Source: Stentor coeruleus
Taxonomy: Eukaryota; Ciliophora; Heterotrichea; Heterotrichida; Stentoridae
DNA: 64,000 bases
Direction: 5' to 3'
Assembly (NCBI GenBank): GCA_001970955.1
Contig: MPUH01000128.1
Span: 1-64,000 of the forward strand
Shown one piece after another: positions 39,675 to 52,047 of the stretch. Position 1 is the first letter of the stretch, and the number at the start of each line of letters is the position of its first letter. The notes under the pieces were generated by a model. It did no database searches, was not told where the DNA came from, and saw only the letters and a list, made by a program, of their open reading frames with translations. A program made the position numbers and the translations under genes.

Positions 39675-40417
39675 TTAGAGTTATTTATTTTTAATAGAAA
39701 TTGGTTAAATATTGAGATTTTTTATAGGAGATAGGATGAATAAGATCAGATTTTTATGCTGATAATGACTTTTTTTGTTGTGTGGATAATGCTTTAGTGT
39801 GGTTTTAGAGGTAATGGGGGGGGTTTGAATTTAAATGAATATGGATTATTTAAGATGCTAGGATGAGATTTTTAAAAGACAATGAGTTTTAATTAGAGCT
39901 TGATTAGGAAAGGGTTTTTATGAATTGAATAAATTTTAGTTTTGAATTTAAAGATGCTTTATTAGGGTAGTGATATGTTATTGCTATAAGAAATGAGTAA
40001 AAGTTGCCTAATCTATTAAACATGATTAATGCTATCTTTTAATTGTATTAAGATATATTATAAATTTAATAAACACTGTTATAATTTTACCAAATAGCTT
40101 ATAGACAAACTAATTAAATAAATAAGAGGATTAAATTATGATGCTCATTATTACCTAGAGTAAATATGCTTACTTCGCATATTATAATAATTTATATATC
40201 TTATCAATTCACATCATCAAAATTCTGTTAAAATTTAACAAAAAATTATTATAAAACTGTGGAAAATTCGCCTAGTAAAATAAAAAAATCACATAAAAAT
40301 ATTAACTGCACATTATCTCTACCTAAATTTATAAAGCAAATCCTTCATATCATAATAAAATCATAACAATTAAAATACATAAAAATCGATTATAGACAAA
40401 TAATAACACTTTATATC
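39675..40417. other. Convergent intergenic region, nothing recognised
   Basis: Strongly G/T-rich on the left (including a run of eight Gs near 39817) and C/A-rich on the right. No gene was seen. Confidence 0.55.
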
Positions 40418-41536
40418 CTAAAAAACTTGGCAAAACCCGCATGCTGTATTCTTAACTTCATTCTCCGATATTAAAAACGATATATTTTTTATAGCATTTC
40501 TCGCTTCCTCCTTCAACTTCAAAACAATCCTTTGTCTATATCCAATTTTATCAATTCCTACAACTTTCAGAACCTCATCATTTATAGCATAATTTGTATT
40601 CATTAAAAAAAGCATAGTCTCCATATCAGTAAACCCAGAGTCTATAAACAATGGAAAAGTCCACCCAAGGTTGAGTTTTTTTAACCAATCTTCTAAACCT
40701 GAAATCGGGGTAAGTGTTTCCTTTGTACAGCAACTCGAATAAACCGGTATAGATTTCCTCAAATATTTATGCACTTCTTCTTCTAAAAAAGCAAGAAGTA
40801 TTAACCTCTGCCCAATTTTCTTTATCCCAATTTCTTCAAGTAATTGCAAAGTCAAAGGTTCACTTCTCATTTGCTCAAATAAAAAAGTCAAATCATCATA
40901 ACCTTGTGATATTAGCAATTCAAATAAATCTTGTTGACCAATTTTCATCAGCCATTGATATAAACTATTTTTATTACATTCCTCTAACTCAGGTTCCATT
41001 AAAGATTTGATCTCTTCAGGACTTGGGCTTGCTTGAGGTTCTGGGGATTGGAGTGACTTTATAAGCCCACTGTTTTTTAAAATCTCAATAATTTCAGGAT
41101 TACCTTCAGCATAATCTAATGATGTGAGATTGTTGATTTTATTAGGAATCTGTGGATCAGCTGAATATGAAATTAATAAACTTATCATAGGTTGAATAGT
41201 TTTCTTTACAGCTAAATGTAGAGGACTTTCCCCATCTTCTCTTTGAATGTTAGAATCAGCTTTGTATTGAAGAAGCAGTTCAGCTATTTCGATTTGGTTA
41301 CTTTCGACTGCTTGATGAAGTGCTGTATCGCCTGAAGTGTTTTTAATATTAGGGTTTATGGATTTGCTCAGAAGAAGATTCACAGCTTTGTAATGACCAC
41401 AAACAACTGTGCGATAAAGTCCAGACCAACCTAAGCTTGGGTCTAGATCTTCGAGGAATTCAGGTGAAGTTTTTAATATGTTTTCAATATTTTCTAAGTC
41501 ACCAAGGCGGCAGGCTTTATGGAATTCTGAACTCAT
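40418..41536 (-). CDS. Ankyrin-repeat protein with two SAM domains and a possible CaaX box
   Basis: A 372-residue protein. Ankyrin repeats occupy about 1-165 (for example GDTALHQAVESNQIEIAELLLQ and GESPLHLAVKKT). Two SAM-like domains follow: about 190-260 (LYQWLMKIGQQDLFELLISQGYDDL... IGIKKIGQRLILL) and about 280-350 (LEDWLKKLNLGWTFPLFIDSGF... VGIDKIGYRQRIVLKL). SAM domains oligomerise or bind partner SAMs, so this is a scaffold. The C-terminus ACGFCQVF ends with a Cys-x-aliphatic-Phe tetrad that could be prenylated; the second residue (Gln) is tolerated but not ideal. Single exon. No close ortholog is recognised. Confidence 0.88.
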   Translation of the reverse strand: MSSEFHKACRLGDLENIENILKTSPEFLEDLDPSLGWSGLYRTVVCGHYKAVNLLLSKSINPNIKNTSGDTALHQAVESNQIEIAELLLQYKADSNIQREDGESPLHLAVKKTIQPMISLLISYSADPQIPNKINNLTSLDYAEGNPEIIEILKNSGLIKSLQSPEPQASPSPEEIKSLMEPELEECNKNSLYQWLMKIGQQDLFELLISQGYDDLTFLFEQMRSEPLTLQLLEEIGIKKIGQRLILLAFLEEEVHKYLRKSIPVYSSCCTKETLTPISGLEDWLKKLNLGWTFPLFIDSGFTDMETMLFLMNTNYAINDEVLKVVGIDKIGYRQRIVLKLKEEARNAIKNISFLISENEVKNTACGFCQVF

Positions 41537-41982
41537 ATTTATTTAGAATTGATATTTAAATTTTGCTAGGCATGATTTTATCATTTTTTAAAATGAGAAA
41601 TTTTATTTGAAGATGGAAATAGTTTATTTGTGTTATAAATAGATAGATTATGTGGATAGGTGTAATTTGTATGAGTTTTAGGAAAAAGCTTATCTAATTA
41701 TTTTTTATTTTAGAGAGTTTTTTGGTATAGAAAGCAAATTGTCAGAAACTAGATTATTATAAGTTGAATTAATGATTTTCGCTTTGAGAATTGTGAGGAT
41801 TATTTACCTTTGAAAATTTTAATATTTTACCAGAAGAATCCCAATATTTAAACAGTTATTTAACAATAACCTACAAACAAAAACTATCATAAACTACTAC
41901 CTTTCCTATTTGCATCATCGCATTTAAATCAAAAACACAACCTCTCATTAAAATCCTTTACAAAATAACTCATAATAAAAAC
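41537..41982. other. Divergent intergenic region, nothing recognised
   Basis: G-rich to about 41800 and C-rich afterwards on the + strand, matching two divergent starts. Confidence 0.55.
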
Positions 41983-42546
41983 ATGGAAAAATCTAAACCT
42001 TTTCCATCAGGCTACGGCTTTGGGCAGAAATCCCAAAGATATCTAGCTTTGAACTATGAACTAAGTATCAATACAGACACCGAAGACTGTAACAACATAA
42101 ATCTCTTTTTATTAGCCTACTGCATCATATCAATTCCAACCAAAATCTTAGATCTATGCCTATATGATCAATCAATCCATAAACTTCTTATAAACTCATA
42201 TGGCTTCAGTATTTGGATTTATGGTATTTATGTATCAATTCGTTGCAACTATGGGTACAAATGCTTAAAAGCTTCAAAAATAAAATTCAATTCTTACTTT
42301 TTATTAGTATTTCTATGTATGCAATGCATATACGCTATAATATCTATTAGTCTATGTATTAGTTCTGAAGATACTATTGATTTTTGCAAAATACTACAGT
42401 TTGATGATAGTAAAAACATTATCCATATTTTTAGCTTACTTGCATTTGGGGTAATTTTTAGCTTGTATGCATTTTTTTTAAATTTTAACCTTGCAAGCAA
42501 AATTAGAGAATATAACCTCTTAAGCTGTTATAAGTCTTTAAATTAG
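41983..42546 (+). CDS. Four-transmembrane protein of unknown function
   Basis: A 187-residue protein with four hydrophobic segments at about 37-61, 67-88, 102-126 and 144-171, and short polar ends. The N-terminus MEKSKPFPSGYGFGQKSQ has no signal peptide, so both ends are probably cytosolic. Cysteines are frequent in and beside the membrane segments. The layout resembles tetraspan proteins such as MARVEL-type families, but no signature motif is present, so no family is claimed. The frame is clean, and both flanks show the composition expected for a + strand gene. Confidence 0.7.
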   Translation: MEKSKPFPSGYGFGQKSQRYLALNYELSINTDTEDCNNINLFLLAYCIISIPTKILDLCLYDQSIHKLLINSYGFSIWIYGIYVSIRCNYGYKCLKASKIKFNSYFLLVFLCMQCIYAIISISLCISSEDTIDFCKILQFDDSKNIIHIFSLLAFGVIFSLYAFFLNFNLASKIREYNLLSCYKSLN

Positions 42547-43166
42547 CTACAAAATAATAATTATCTAGTTTGCTTATAGGATTTTTATGTTTATATGGAT
42601 TTTTTAATTGTGTATGGAGATTTGGATGAAATTTTGAAAGGATTTGGGTAGGTGAATGGTGTATTTTCTTAAGGGTTATAGGAAAATGATAATGATAATG
42701 ATGTGATGAGAAATTTTAGCTTGGATTTTAGAGGAGAAAAAGTGGTGGAGAAAATTTGAACCTGAGATGATTGAGTTTTGTGTTTTATTCAAAAGGATTT
42801 AGTGTTGTTACTAGAGAAGAATAAATAATGAATTTTTTTGGTAGGTGATTTACTTTTTTTACAGGTTTAAAAATAGAGTGAAGAATGCTGTTAGATTTTT
42901 ATAGTAGAATATTACAATAGTATTAGATATTACATAAAAAAAAACTAGTAATTTTTATTAGCATGTTTATAATAGAATAATTTTTAATATACAACTCTAT
43001 ACAATTATTATAAAAAAGTCACATAATTTCATACTATACAATTTTACACTGATAAATTATTATTTTTATAATAATTTCACTAGAAAATCAATTCTATCAA
43101 ACTAATTCCAATCCCAAAATATCTTATCACACATTAAAAATTAAACATTAAAAATTAAACATAAAT
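42547..43166. other. Convergent intergenic region, nothing recognised
   Basis: G/T-rich on the left and C/A-rich from about 42990. Nothing else was seen. Confidence 0.55.
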
Positions 43167-46100
43167 CTATTTCTTTTTCTTATTAAACATATTCTTAAAC
43201 GGGTTTTTCTTTTTCTGGCCATCCTTATAACCACGTTTCTCCAACAGCGCATCCTGATAATCTTTACTAATACTTAAAATATCCAACATAACCTTAATAT
43301 TCTTTTCAGCTTCAGCATTTTGCATAGGTAAAGTTTCTAATACCGTTAACAAAATCCCTCTAATTTGTTCAGAATTCGCTTCAACTTTTCCACTAAATTG
43401 TCCACTTCTACCTTCGCTCTTAAAATGCAATAATTGTTGATTTAAAAGCATTATTCTATTTTCTAATTCCATATTTTCTTCTTCTAAATTCTTCATTTTC
43501 CTAAAAACATCATTAGCTTCTTCTGCCGTAACTTGAACTGAAGATTCTGATTTATTATCAGAATAAGTTTCTAATGGGCTTAAACTTGTGATTGGAGCTG
43601 AAACAACTTCTTCTTCAAATCCAAAATTTTTAAATGGAATTTGTATGATTTTTCTAGTCGGGGTATAAAAATTTATAAGTTTTTCAATAACTTCTATTAG
43701 AGATTCAGATTTTAAGTCTTCAGGATAAGAAAGGGATTTTATTGAGTTTAGTTCTTTAAGTTGTTCATTTAAAATATTAAGTTTTTGTTCAAGTTGCTCT
43801 TCGTAAGGAATAGGTAGTTCAAGTAAAGGATTTATTTCTTTAAGAAAGTACTTTTCATACCAATTGTATTCTGGGATTTGATTTTTTATATATACTAAAC
43901 ACCAGGTTTTATTATCATATTTAATAACTTTGCATACAAGAAAATCCATTAGAACTATTTCTTTTTTATCGTGTTCATCATATGCAATTTCAAGATCCCT
44001 TGCAGAAAAATCCCCATCATTTTTTTTACCTGCAGTTTTTTCGAGTTCTAATAATTTGTGTTTTTCTTCTTCAAGAATTTTTAGATTTTTTTCTAGTTTT
44101 GACATATTTTTTATAGTTAATGAAAGTTTATATTCGATTTCCTTTTTTTCTTTGTTTGAATTATCTAATTTTATTGAAAGTTCTTCGATTATTAGTTGAG
44201 AGGATTTTATGTTTTGTTCTAAGTCTTCTATGCAGCTTGAAAGATTTTTTACTTCAAGCTGGAGGTTAGATTCTGATTTTTCTAAGTTATTAATAAGGAT
44301 TGTTAAACGTTTATTTTCTTTTTCTATGTAGTTTTTATTTTCAGTGGTTTCTGAATGTTCATTTTTTAGGTTTTCAAATTCAGATTTCAATGTTTCGTAA
44401 AGCTTATCTTTTTTAGTAATCCGTTTATGGGCCTTTAAAAGTTCATCATTTTTCTCATTGATCTTGTCCTCTATGTCCTTAATTTTATCCATAAGTTCTT
44501 CAATCCTCAACTCACTTTTTTGCATAATCATTTTTTTTTCTGTTACAAGAGCGTTAATTTTTTCATCATTTTTTTCTTGGCTTACCTTCATAAGTATTTC
44601 AAGTTCAGCAATTTGTCTTGTATAAGATTCAGAAATCCCTTCAATTTTTGATGTTTTGTTTTCTCTTTCATCATTCAATGTCCTTTCTAAATTCTTCTTA
44701 TACAACTTTAATTCTAAAACATCCTTTCTCAACTCTTCTTCAAGCTTATCTTTTTCATTATTTAATTCAGTAAGATTTTCTTTTAAACTACTAATTGTAG
44801 CTTTTAATTTAGTATCAGAAGTTTCATAAGATTTAACCTTAAGTTCTAATGTTTGTTTTGAGGTTTCATTTATATGATTTTCTTCATGTACTTCATCTAA
44901 TTTTCTATTTAAATTATTGATTGTTATGTCTTTATTTGCTAGCCTGTATAAAATTTACATAGCATTTTTTTCTTCAATTTGATTGTTAAGCTGATTTATG
45001 TATTTCCATAATGATTTTGTTCCTCCTTCAGGGTTTTCATTATCTTCTTTGTGTTCAAGATTAAATTTTTGTAGTTCAGTTTCTATTTGGTTCATTTCAT
45101 CAACTTTTTCAGCTAGTTTTTGCTTGAGGTCTTGAATTTCTAAGTTTTTATCTTTAAGTTCTTTTGTCCGAAGATCGTTGATACGAGATATTTCATCGGT
45201 GTAAGCTTTAAGTTGGGATTCTAAAACTTGTGTTTCTTGAGCAGCGAGATTTGCTTGGTTTTGAGATTTTTGCTTAGATTTTTCTATTGATGATTTTTCC
45301 AAAGAATACTTTTGTTCTATTTCTAGTAATTGATACTCTAAATCCCCAATTTTTTTATCAAGTGATTCAACCACAACTTTATTTCTCTCCTCAATCTTAA
45401 CAATTTCTTGATCCTTAACACTAACTTCCTCAACAAGTTTTTCAATCTCTCTCTTTAATTCATTAACTTCATCAACATAATCCTCAATTTCTTCATTCTT
45501 AATCTCTAACTGCTCCTTAACAAACTCAAGTTCTCCACTAATTATTTTCTTCTGATTCTCCGCATTATGCCTAGCTTTATCAGCATTCATCTTTTCATTA
45601 TTAAAAGTTACTTCAATTTCTTGCATCTGATACTCAAGATCTCCATTATGTTTAGTTAATGTATCAATATGATTTTTATTTTTCTCTAATATCCCTTTCC
45701 ATTCTTCAATACTAAATAATAAATACATTTTCTCTTTTTGTTGTAATACACTTTCTAAATCTTTTATACTACGTCTTAAATCTTTTAATTCCTGTTCCTG
45801 TCTTGATGCAATAAGCTTTTTTTCAAGTTCGAAATTTTTTTGCAATTCACTGATTTTTGATTTTAAAGACTGGATAATTTCTTCTTGGTTTTTATCTTGA
45901 CTTCCTGTTGTTTCAAGGATTTGGTCATGATTTTTAATGATTGTTTCAAGTTTTTTAATATTTTTAGTTAGTCTTAGTATTTCATCATGAAGTTCTATAT
46001 TAGTTTGTTTTTCTGTTTCAAGCTGTTCTTCTATATCAAATTTTTGTTGTTCTATTGTTTCTAGTTCTTTGATGAATTCACCTTGTTCTTCAATGCTGAG

Positions 46101-49100
46101 TAAAATTTACAATTCAGTTCTTTCTTTTATTGTGATTTCAGCTTCGGCTAAGCGGTTTTCTAGAATTTGGATTTTAAGATTGGATTCGTTATCTGAAGTT
46201 GGGATGTTACTGAGTTGGGTTTTAAGATAGGAAATTTCGGTATTTAGTTGAGAAATTTTGGATTTTAGATTTGAAATTGTTATGGTTTTTTCACTTTCAT
46301 TTGCCACAAATCTTGTTTCAAGAGAGGTGCGAGATTGTTTTTCTATATCGTGTGAGGATTTTAGCTGTAGATAATCCTCGCTTAGATGTAGATGGACTTT
46401 TTTTATCTCATCGATTTCTTCTTGTTTGCTTCTTAAATATTCTTTTTGAGAATTAAAAGCTCCTTCTAGTGTGGCAAATTCCAGATCTTTATCATCAAGT
46501 TCCATCTTTAATTTGTTTATCTGCTCTTCAAAAGTCTTTATTAAATGATCGATATTAGGATGTTTAGATGCTGCTTCTGAAAGAACTTTATTATGTTTCT
46601 TAGCAAGGTTGATTCTGTATATAAATTACTCTTCATCTTTTTTCGCTATTTCTTTAATCAGAGAAGCCATTTTCATCTGAAAAGAATTTTCTAAGTTTTT
46701 CACTTCGCTTTCAGCTTTTTTTAAATCTTCTTCTTTCTTTTTTACTACATTTTTTATGTTTGTATTTTCGCTTTCCTTTTCTCTAGCCAAGTTTTCTGCT
46801 TTTTCAGCTTCTTCTTTTAAAGATTTGATGCTTTCTTCATAACTTTTTCTAGTTTCCTCATATGATTCTGGAGCATATTCTAAACTTTCTTCAAAAACTA
46901 AACTTTGTCTATCCTTTTTATTAACCTCATCTTCTAAGGTTTTGATAGTTTCTTGAGCTATTTCCAATCCAAAAGCATGAGATTTTATTATTTCATCTTG
47001 TTCGCGACATTGTTTTTTTAATTGTTTTATTTCTAAAATCTGCTTGTCTAGCTGTGAATTTTTGTTAATAATTTCTTCATTTAGTTGTTCTAATGCTATG
47101 TGAAGTTCGTTTTTAGTTTCGTTTTCTAATTCAAAATCTTCAGATTCTTTTATGTTTTCTTGGAGATCTAAAATCTGATTATTTAATAATGAAATTCTGA
47201 TTAGAAATTACTCGTTATCTTTTTGTTCAATGCATTTGGTGAGTTTTGCAATTTTGTTTTGCATTTGATCAGAGAACTGGGATTTTTCTTGGAGTAATGC
47301 TTCGATGTTGTTTTGCAAAATTGATAATTCTTTTGAGTGGTTAGATTGAAGATTTTTTATGGTTATTTCTTGTTCTTGAAGGGAATTTTCTAGCTGTTTG
47401 ATAGTGTTTTGGTTTTTTTGTAGTTCAAAATTGTAATTTTCTATAAGATTATTTTTATCATCTTTTTTTAGTACTGATTCTTGTCGTTTGTTTTGAAGAT
47501 CTTGGATTTGTAAGGATTCCTCTTTGATATTTTCATAATTTATGTTTTGATTTTGAAGTTGGATTTTCAGATTTTCTAGCTGGGAATTTTTTTCGCTAAG
47601 ATCATCTAATAAATCTTTTATTTCTTTGTTTTTTTCTCTTATGGTTTGTTTTTTATTCTGAGTTTTAACCGCAAAATTTTCTAATTGGGTATTTTTTTCT
47701 TTGAGCTCTTCTAATAAACCTTTAATTTCTTTATTTTGTTTTTCATCAACTTGGGTTTTTAATTTTATGTCATTTGTCAAACCTTCAATTATCTTTTCTT
47801 TTTCCTCTATTACTTCTTTTTTCCTATTAATTTCTTCAATTTTTTCATTAATTTGTAATTTCATCATAGAAATCTCTTTATTCGCTTCACTCAAGTTATT
47901 ATCTTTATCTTGTTTTTCTACCTTTTTCCTCTGTATTTTCTCTTTAAGTTTACATACCTCAGATTGTTGGGTTTGTAAGTCAGTTTTCAATGAAAAAACC
48001 TCATCTTCCAAAGATTCTTCAGTTTCTCGTAGATTTTTACTATAATACTCGATTTCTTTATTTTTTTTGCATATATCCTGTTTTAATTTATCTATTTCAA
48101 ATGCCATTTCTTGAATTTTTTTCTCATTTTCATTATTTTTATTAGTAATTTCTTCAATCATAGCATCCATATATTCATTCTCTTTATTTTTTTCTTCCAA
48201 ATACTCCATATCAGCTCTTATTTCCTCAATTTCCTGTATCTTATCCTCTAATTCCTGGGCTATTTTTTCATATTCCCTTTTATATTCCTCAATTTCTAAA
48301 TCTTTTTCCTCAAATTCTTCGACTATATGTCCTATTTCCATTTCCCCACCCTGAATTTCTCCTATTTTTTCTTTATACCCATTAAACTCATAAGACATCT
48401 TCATATATTCTTCTTCTTTTTCAATTATTTTCTTTTTTAAATCATTATTTTCAATTGTCAACTTTCTAAGTTTTTCTTCAATCATATCGTTTTTTTCTTC
48501 AAATTTAAGCTTTTGTTGCTTTAATTGCTCTACTAACAAATCTTCACTAATTTTCTGCTTTTCAATGCTTTCTAATTGTTTTTTTAAAACTTCAGCGCTT
48601 TTAAAAAATTTATCAGCTTCTTCAGTTTTATCATTTAAAGCTTGATTTAACACCCTAATTTTCTCATAAAGTTGAGAGATTTCTTTTTCCGCAGTGTCTT
48701 TATCGAAATCAATGCTTTGTAAGTTTTCTATATTCTTTTCTAGTTCATCATAAGCTTTTTCAAGACTTTTATAGTTTTCTTGCTCTTTTTTCATTCTTTT
48801 GTTTTGCTCGTCTATGATTTTTTTGTAGTGCGCTTCTGATTTTAGTAGTTTATCTTCTAGTTTTAAGATTTTAGTATGATATTCATGGAATTTTTCTGAG
48901 TTTTCACTAGTTTTTTGCTTTTCTTCTTTGAGTTCTTGTATTTGTAGCTCAAGTAACTGAAATTCTTCATTTAAAGCGTCATATTCAGATTTTTTGTTTT
49001 CCGCTATGTCTTTAGCTTGTTTTACAGCTGAATTTAATTCTTTTATTTGAGTTTCTAATTTTTTATTTATTAATGCTTGTTCTTCTAGGCTTTCATTTGA

Positions 49101-52047
49101 TTTTTTAAGCTGCATTTTAGCATCATCTAAGCTTAATTGTTTATTTTTTTCATCCAATTTAGCTTTTAACTCATTTTGTGTATCTTTTTGTAATTTGTTT
49201 AGTTTTACTGAATATTCTTGATTTATCACTTTTTGTCTTTCGAAATTTTGTTCCATATCATAAATTTTGTCTTGGAGTTCTTTTATTGTATTTTCTAAGC
49301 TTTGAATAATTCTATCTTTTTCTACTGCCAATTTTTTGTATTGGATATTAAATGTTTCTTCTATTTTATTAGCTTCTTGTTGTAACTCAAAAATATTTTG
49401 TTTGTATTTGTGTTCTTTTGCTTTTAGTTCAGTAATTAGCTTAGAATTTTCTTCAAATTCATGTACTTTTAATTTATATTCATTAGCAAGTCTAGCATTT
49501 TCTTTATTTTCCTGCTCTTTCGCTTTAAACTCATTTAAAAAGTGAATATTTTCTTTATACTCCAGCTCTTTTGCTTTAAAATCATTTAAAAGCTTAAAAT
49601 TTTCTTTATACTCCAACTCTTTTGCTTTAAAATCATTTAAAAGCTTAACATTTTCGTTATACTCCAACTCTTTTGCCTTATACTCATTAACAAGCATAGC
49701 ATTTACCTTATATTCTTGTTCGTTCACTATAATATCCTTAACCAGCCTATCATTTTCATCCCTGACTTTCTCAAGTTCCTCAATTTTTTTATCCTTCATA
49801 TGAATTTCTTCTTCCAACCTGCCCATTTTATCATCAGCTCCACTTAAATCCTCATATTTTCTTAAAATTTCCACATATTTCCCTTCATTTTCTCTAACTT
49901 TTTCTTCCAACAGCTCTTTTTCAAGTTTTCCTTCCTGTATCTTATTCTTAAGTTTTTCAATTTCAATCATTAACACCTCTTTATCTGCTTGTAACTGTTT
50001 ATTCTCAATTTTATGCTCAAATATTTCTTCATTAAGAATGTTTACTTCTTTTTCATATGGATTTATGACTTTTATTTGAACATCATCATATTTTTGTTTT
50101 TGTTTTATAAAATCCTCTTCAATTTTCTGGATAATTTTATTGAGTTTTATTATTTCTGTGTTCTTTTGTAGGTCAAATTGCTTTTCAAGGTTATCTTGTA
50201 GAGATTTCATACCAGTTTCTAAAATAAGATTTTGGGTTTCTAAAGATTTTGTTTTGTTTTCTAATATTTCTATGATTTTTACTTTATCTAGTAAGGATTC
50301 TTGTTCTTTTTTGGCTACTATTAAAATGTCTTCGATTTTTTTTTCGGACTTTTTTAACTTGTCTTCTAAGTCTTTTGTTTTCTTAAACATACGCGCATTT
50401 TCTTCTTCGTGTGATGAGGAAATATTAATTTTTTCATAATCGATCAAAGCTTTTAGTTCTTCGATTTCGCTTTGATATTGATCTATTTGGATTTCTTCTT
50501 TTTTTATAATCTCTTCAAGTTTTTTCTTATCTCCTTCTAAATTCTCAATCCTCTCCTTTAAAGTTTCAACCCTCATACTCTCTTCTTTTCTATCACCCCT
50601 CCCCACTCTTAAAGCTTGCTTTTTCCCTTTAGCCAATCCTAAAAAGTTATTTTTACCTTCATTTTCCCATTGATTTTTATCCAACAATTTTTCAGGCCAT
50701 TTCTTTAGCTTTTTCTCATAATCCTGTGTTAAATTCTCCATTTCTTCTTTAACTCTTTCAAACTCTTTACATTTCTCTTGAAGTTTTTTATTTAATTTTT
50801 CATAATTATTATTCAGCAAAAAAACTTGTTCCTGAAGTTCAAAGTTTTCTTTTTTCAACAAAGCCATCTGGTCTTTAAGTTTATTTTCATTATTAGGGGA
50901 TAAATAACGTGAGTTTCTAAACACAGAATCTCTATCTTTTTGTGTAAAAAATTCTTGAGCTGTTTTCGCAGTACTTTGTTGAGCCCTTTCTCCAATAAGT
51001 GAATGAAGTTGATCAATACTTTCTTGTAAACGTTGCTTTTCTAATTGATGTTCTTCTTTAATTCTTTGTATTGCTTTTTCATATGTTGATGGATATTGAG
51101 TAAACTTGTTTTTCCAATCTCTAAGAGAATCTCGTTCTTGAGTTACTTTTATAAAATTTTCTCTTAAATCCTCTCCTGTGACATTTTTACTTTGAAACCT
51201 CTCATAATTTTCATGATCTCTATTTCTAAGCTCATGTCTAAAAATACTCAGTTGCTGTTCTTGGCTTTGTATTAAAGCAATTTTATTATTCAACTCCATT
51301 TGCAAATCTTGTCCCAGTTCCCTCATTCTATTAAGTTCTGTTTTTAAAGCAAATGNATTGCTGTTCTTGGCTTTGTATTAAAGCAATTTTATTATTTAAC
51401 TCCATTTGCAAATCTTGTCCCAGTTCCCTCATTCTATTAAGTTCTGTTTTTAAAGCAAATGCTTCAGTTGTATCTTTTTCATGAATTTTATCTTGTAGTT
51501 GGCTTTTAAACATTAGAATTTGTTCTTCCATTTGGTCCAAAGTGTTTTTCAAATGTTTGTTTTCTTGAATCAGATTTTTATCGCTTTGTTTGTTATGAGC
51601 GCAACTTGTCCAAAGTTCATGGTTTAAGTTATTGAAAATCTCCCAGAGTTTTGCTTTTATCGTAGGTTCATCTTGTTTTTTGCTTTGTTTTAAAAGATCA
51701 AAAACATCAGTTTGTGCTTTTATTAGAACTTCAGAAACTTGGCTGTAATCTGAAAATTTCGGGGAGTTTTTCCGATTGTCTTTTTCATTATCTCGCCAAC
51801 CTGGAGTTGATATGCGACTTGGGATAGGTTCATTGTTTTTTGAAATAAACATTGCATATGGGTTGTTTTGAACTTTATCATAGACAGTTGCCAGTCTTGA
51901 ATCTAATGCTAAAGCTCTTAAGGGCTCTTCTCTTAGTCTATCTTTAGACATAGCCCGAGGACGTAATCTTGAGTAGGTTATTATTTTGTCTGAATCCCTA
52001 TGGCCTAGGTCTTTAGATGAATTTCTTCTATGATATAAGCTTTCCAT
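43167..52047 (-). CDS. Giant golgin-like coiled-coil protein (five exons, about 2,904 residues)
   Basis: Six apparent ORFs form one gene. Exons 52047-47212, 47196-46630, 46614-46111, 46095-44959 and 44943-43167 are separated by four 15-nt introns (for example GTAATTTCTAATCAG and GTAAATTTTATACAG on the coding strand). One N at 51356 with a duplicated 105-bp flank breaks exon 1 artificially; counting the duplicate once, the coding length is 8,715 nt, an exact multiple of three. The first 230 residues are S/R-rich, starting MESLYHRRNSSKDLG. Nearly all the rest is coiled coil with a 17-residue tandem repeat. A non-coiled segment around 2620-2680 contains LMDFLVCKVIKYDNKTWCLV. The C-terminus (about 2830-2880: IRGILLTVLETL, then NIKVMLDILSIS) resembles a GRIP/GRAB Arf- or Arl-binding helix pair, followed by a lysine-rich tail. 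A Golgi tether is plausible but unproven. Confidence 0.85.
49416..49725 (-). repeat. 51-bp tandem repeat within the golgin-like gene
   Basis: About six copies of a 51-bp unit encode 17 residues each, with the theme KAKELEYKENFKLLNDF and variants. The two middle copies (around 49568-49670) are nearly identical in DNA and outer copies are more diverged, indicating recent expansion by unequal exchange or slippage. The 51-bp length keeps the frame. Confidence 0.85.
51251..51461 (-). repeat. Duplicate of 105 bp split by a single N inside a coding exon
   Basis: Copies at 51251-51355 and 51357-51461 are separated by N at 51356. Both encode MRELGQDLQMELNNKIALIQ. Taken literally the N and offset of 106 bp shift the frame; counting the segment once restores a continuous frame, which strongly suggests an assembly duplication. 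Confidence 0.9.

Noticed and set aside
43167-52047. Six separate coiled-coil genes in a row
   Set aside because: Each apparent end coincides with a 15-nt GTA...YAG intron, or with the N-flanked duplicate, and the frames join without stops.
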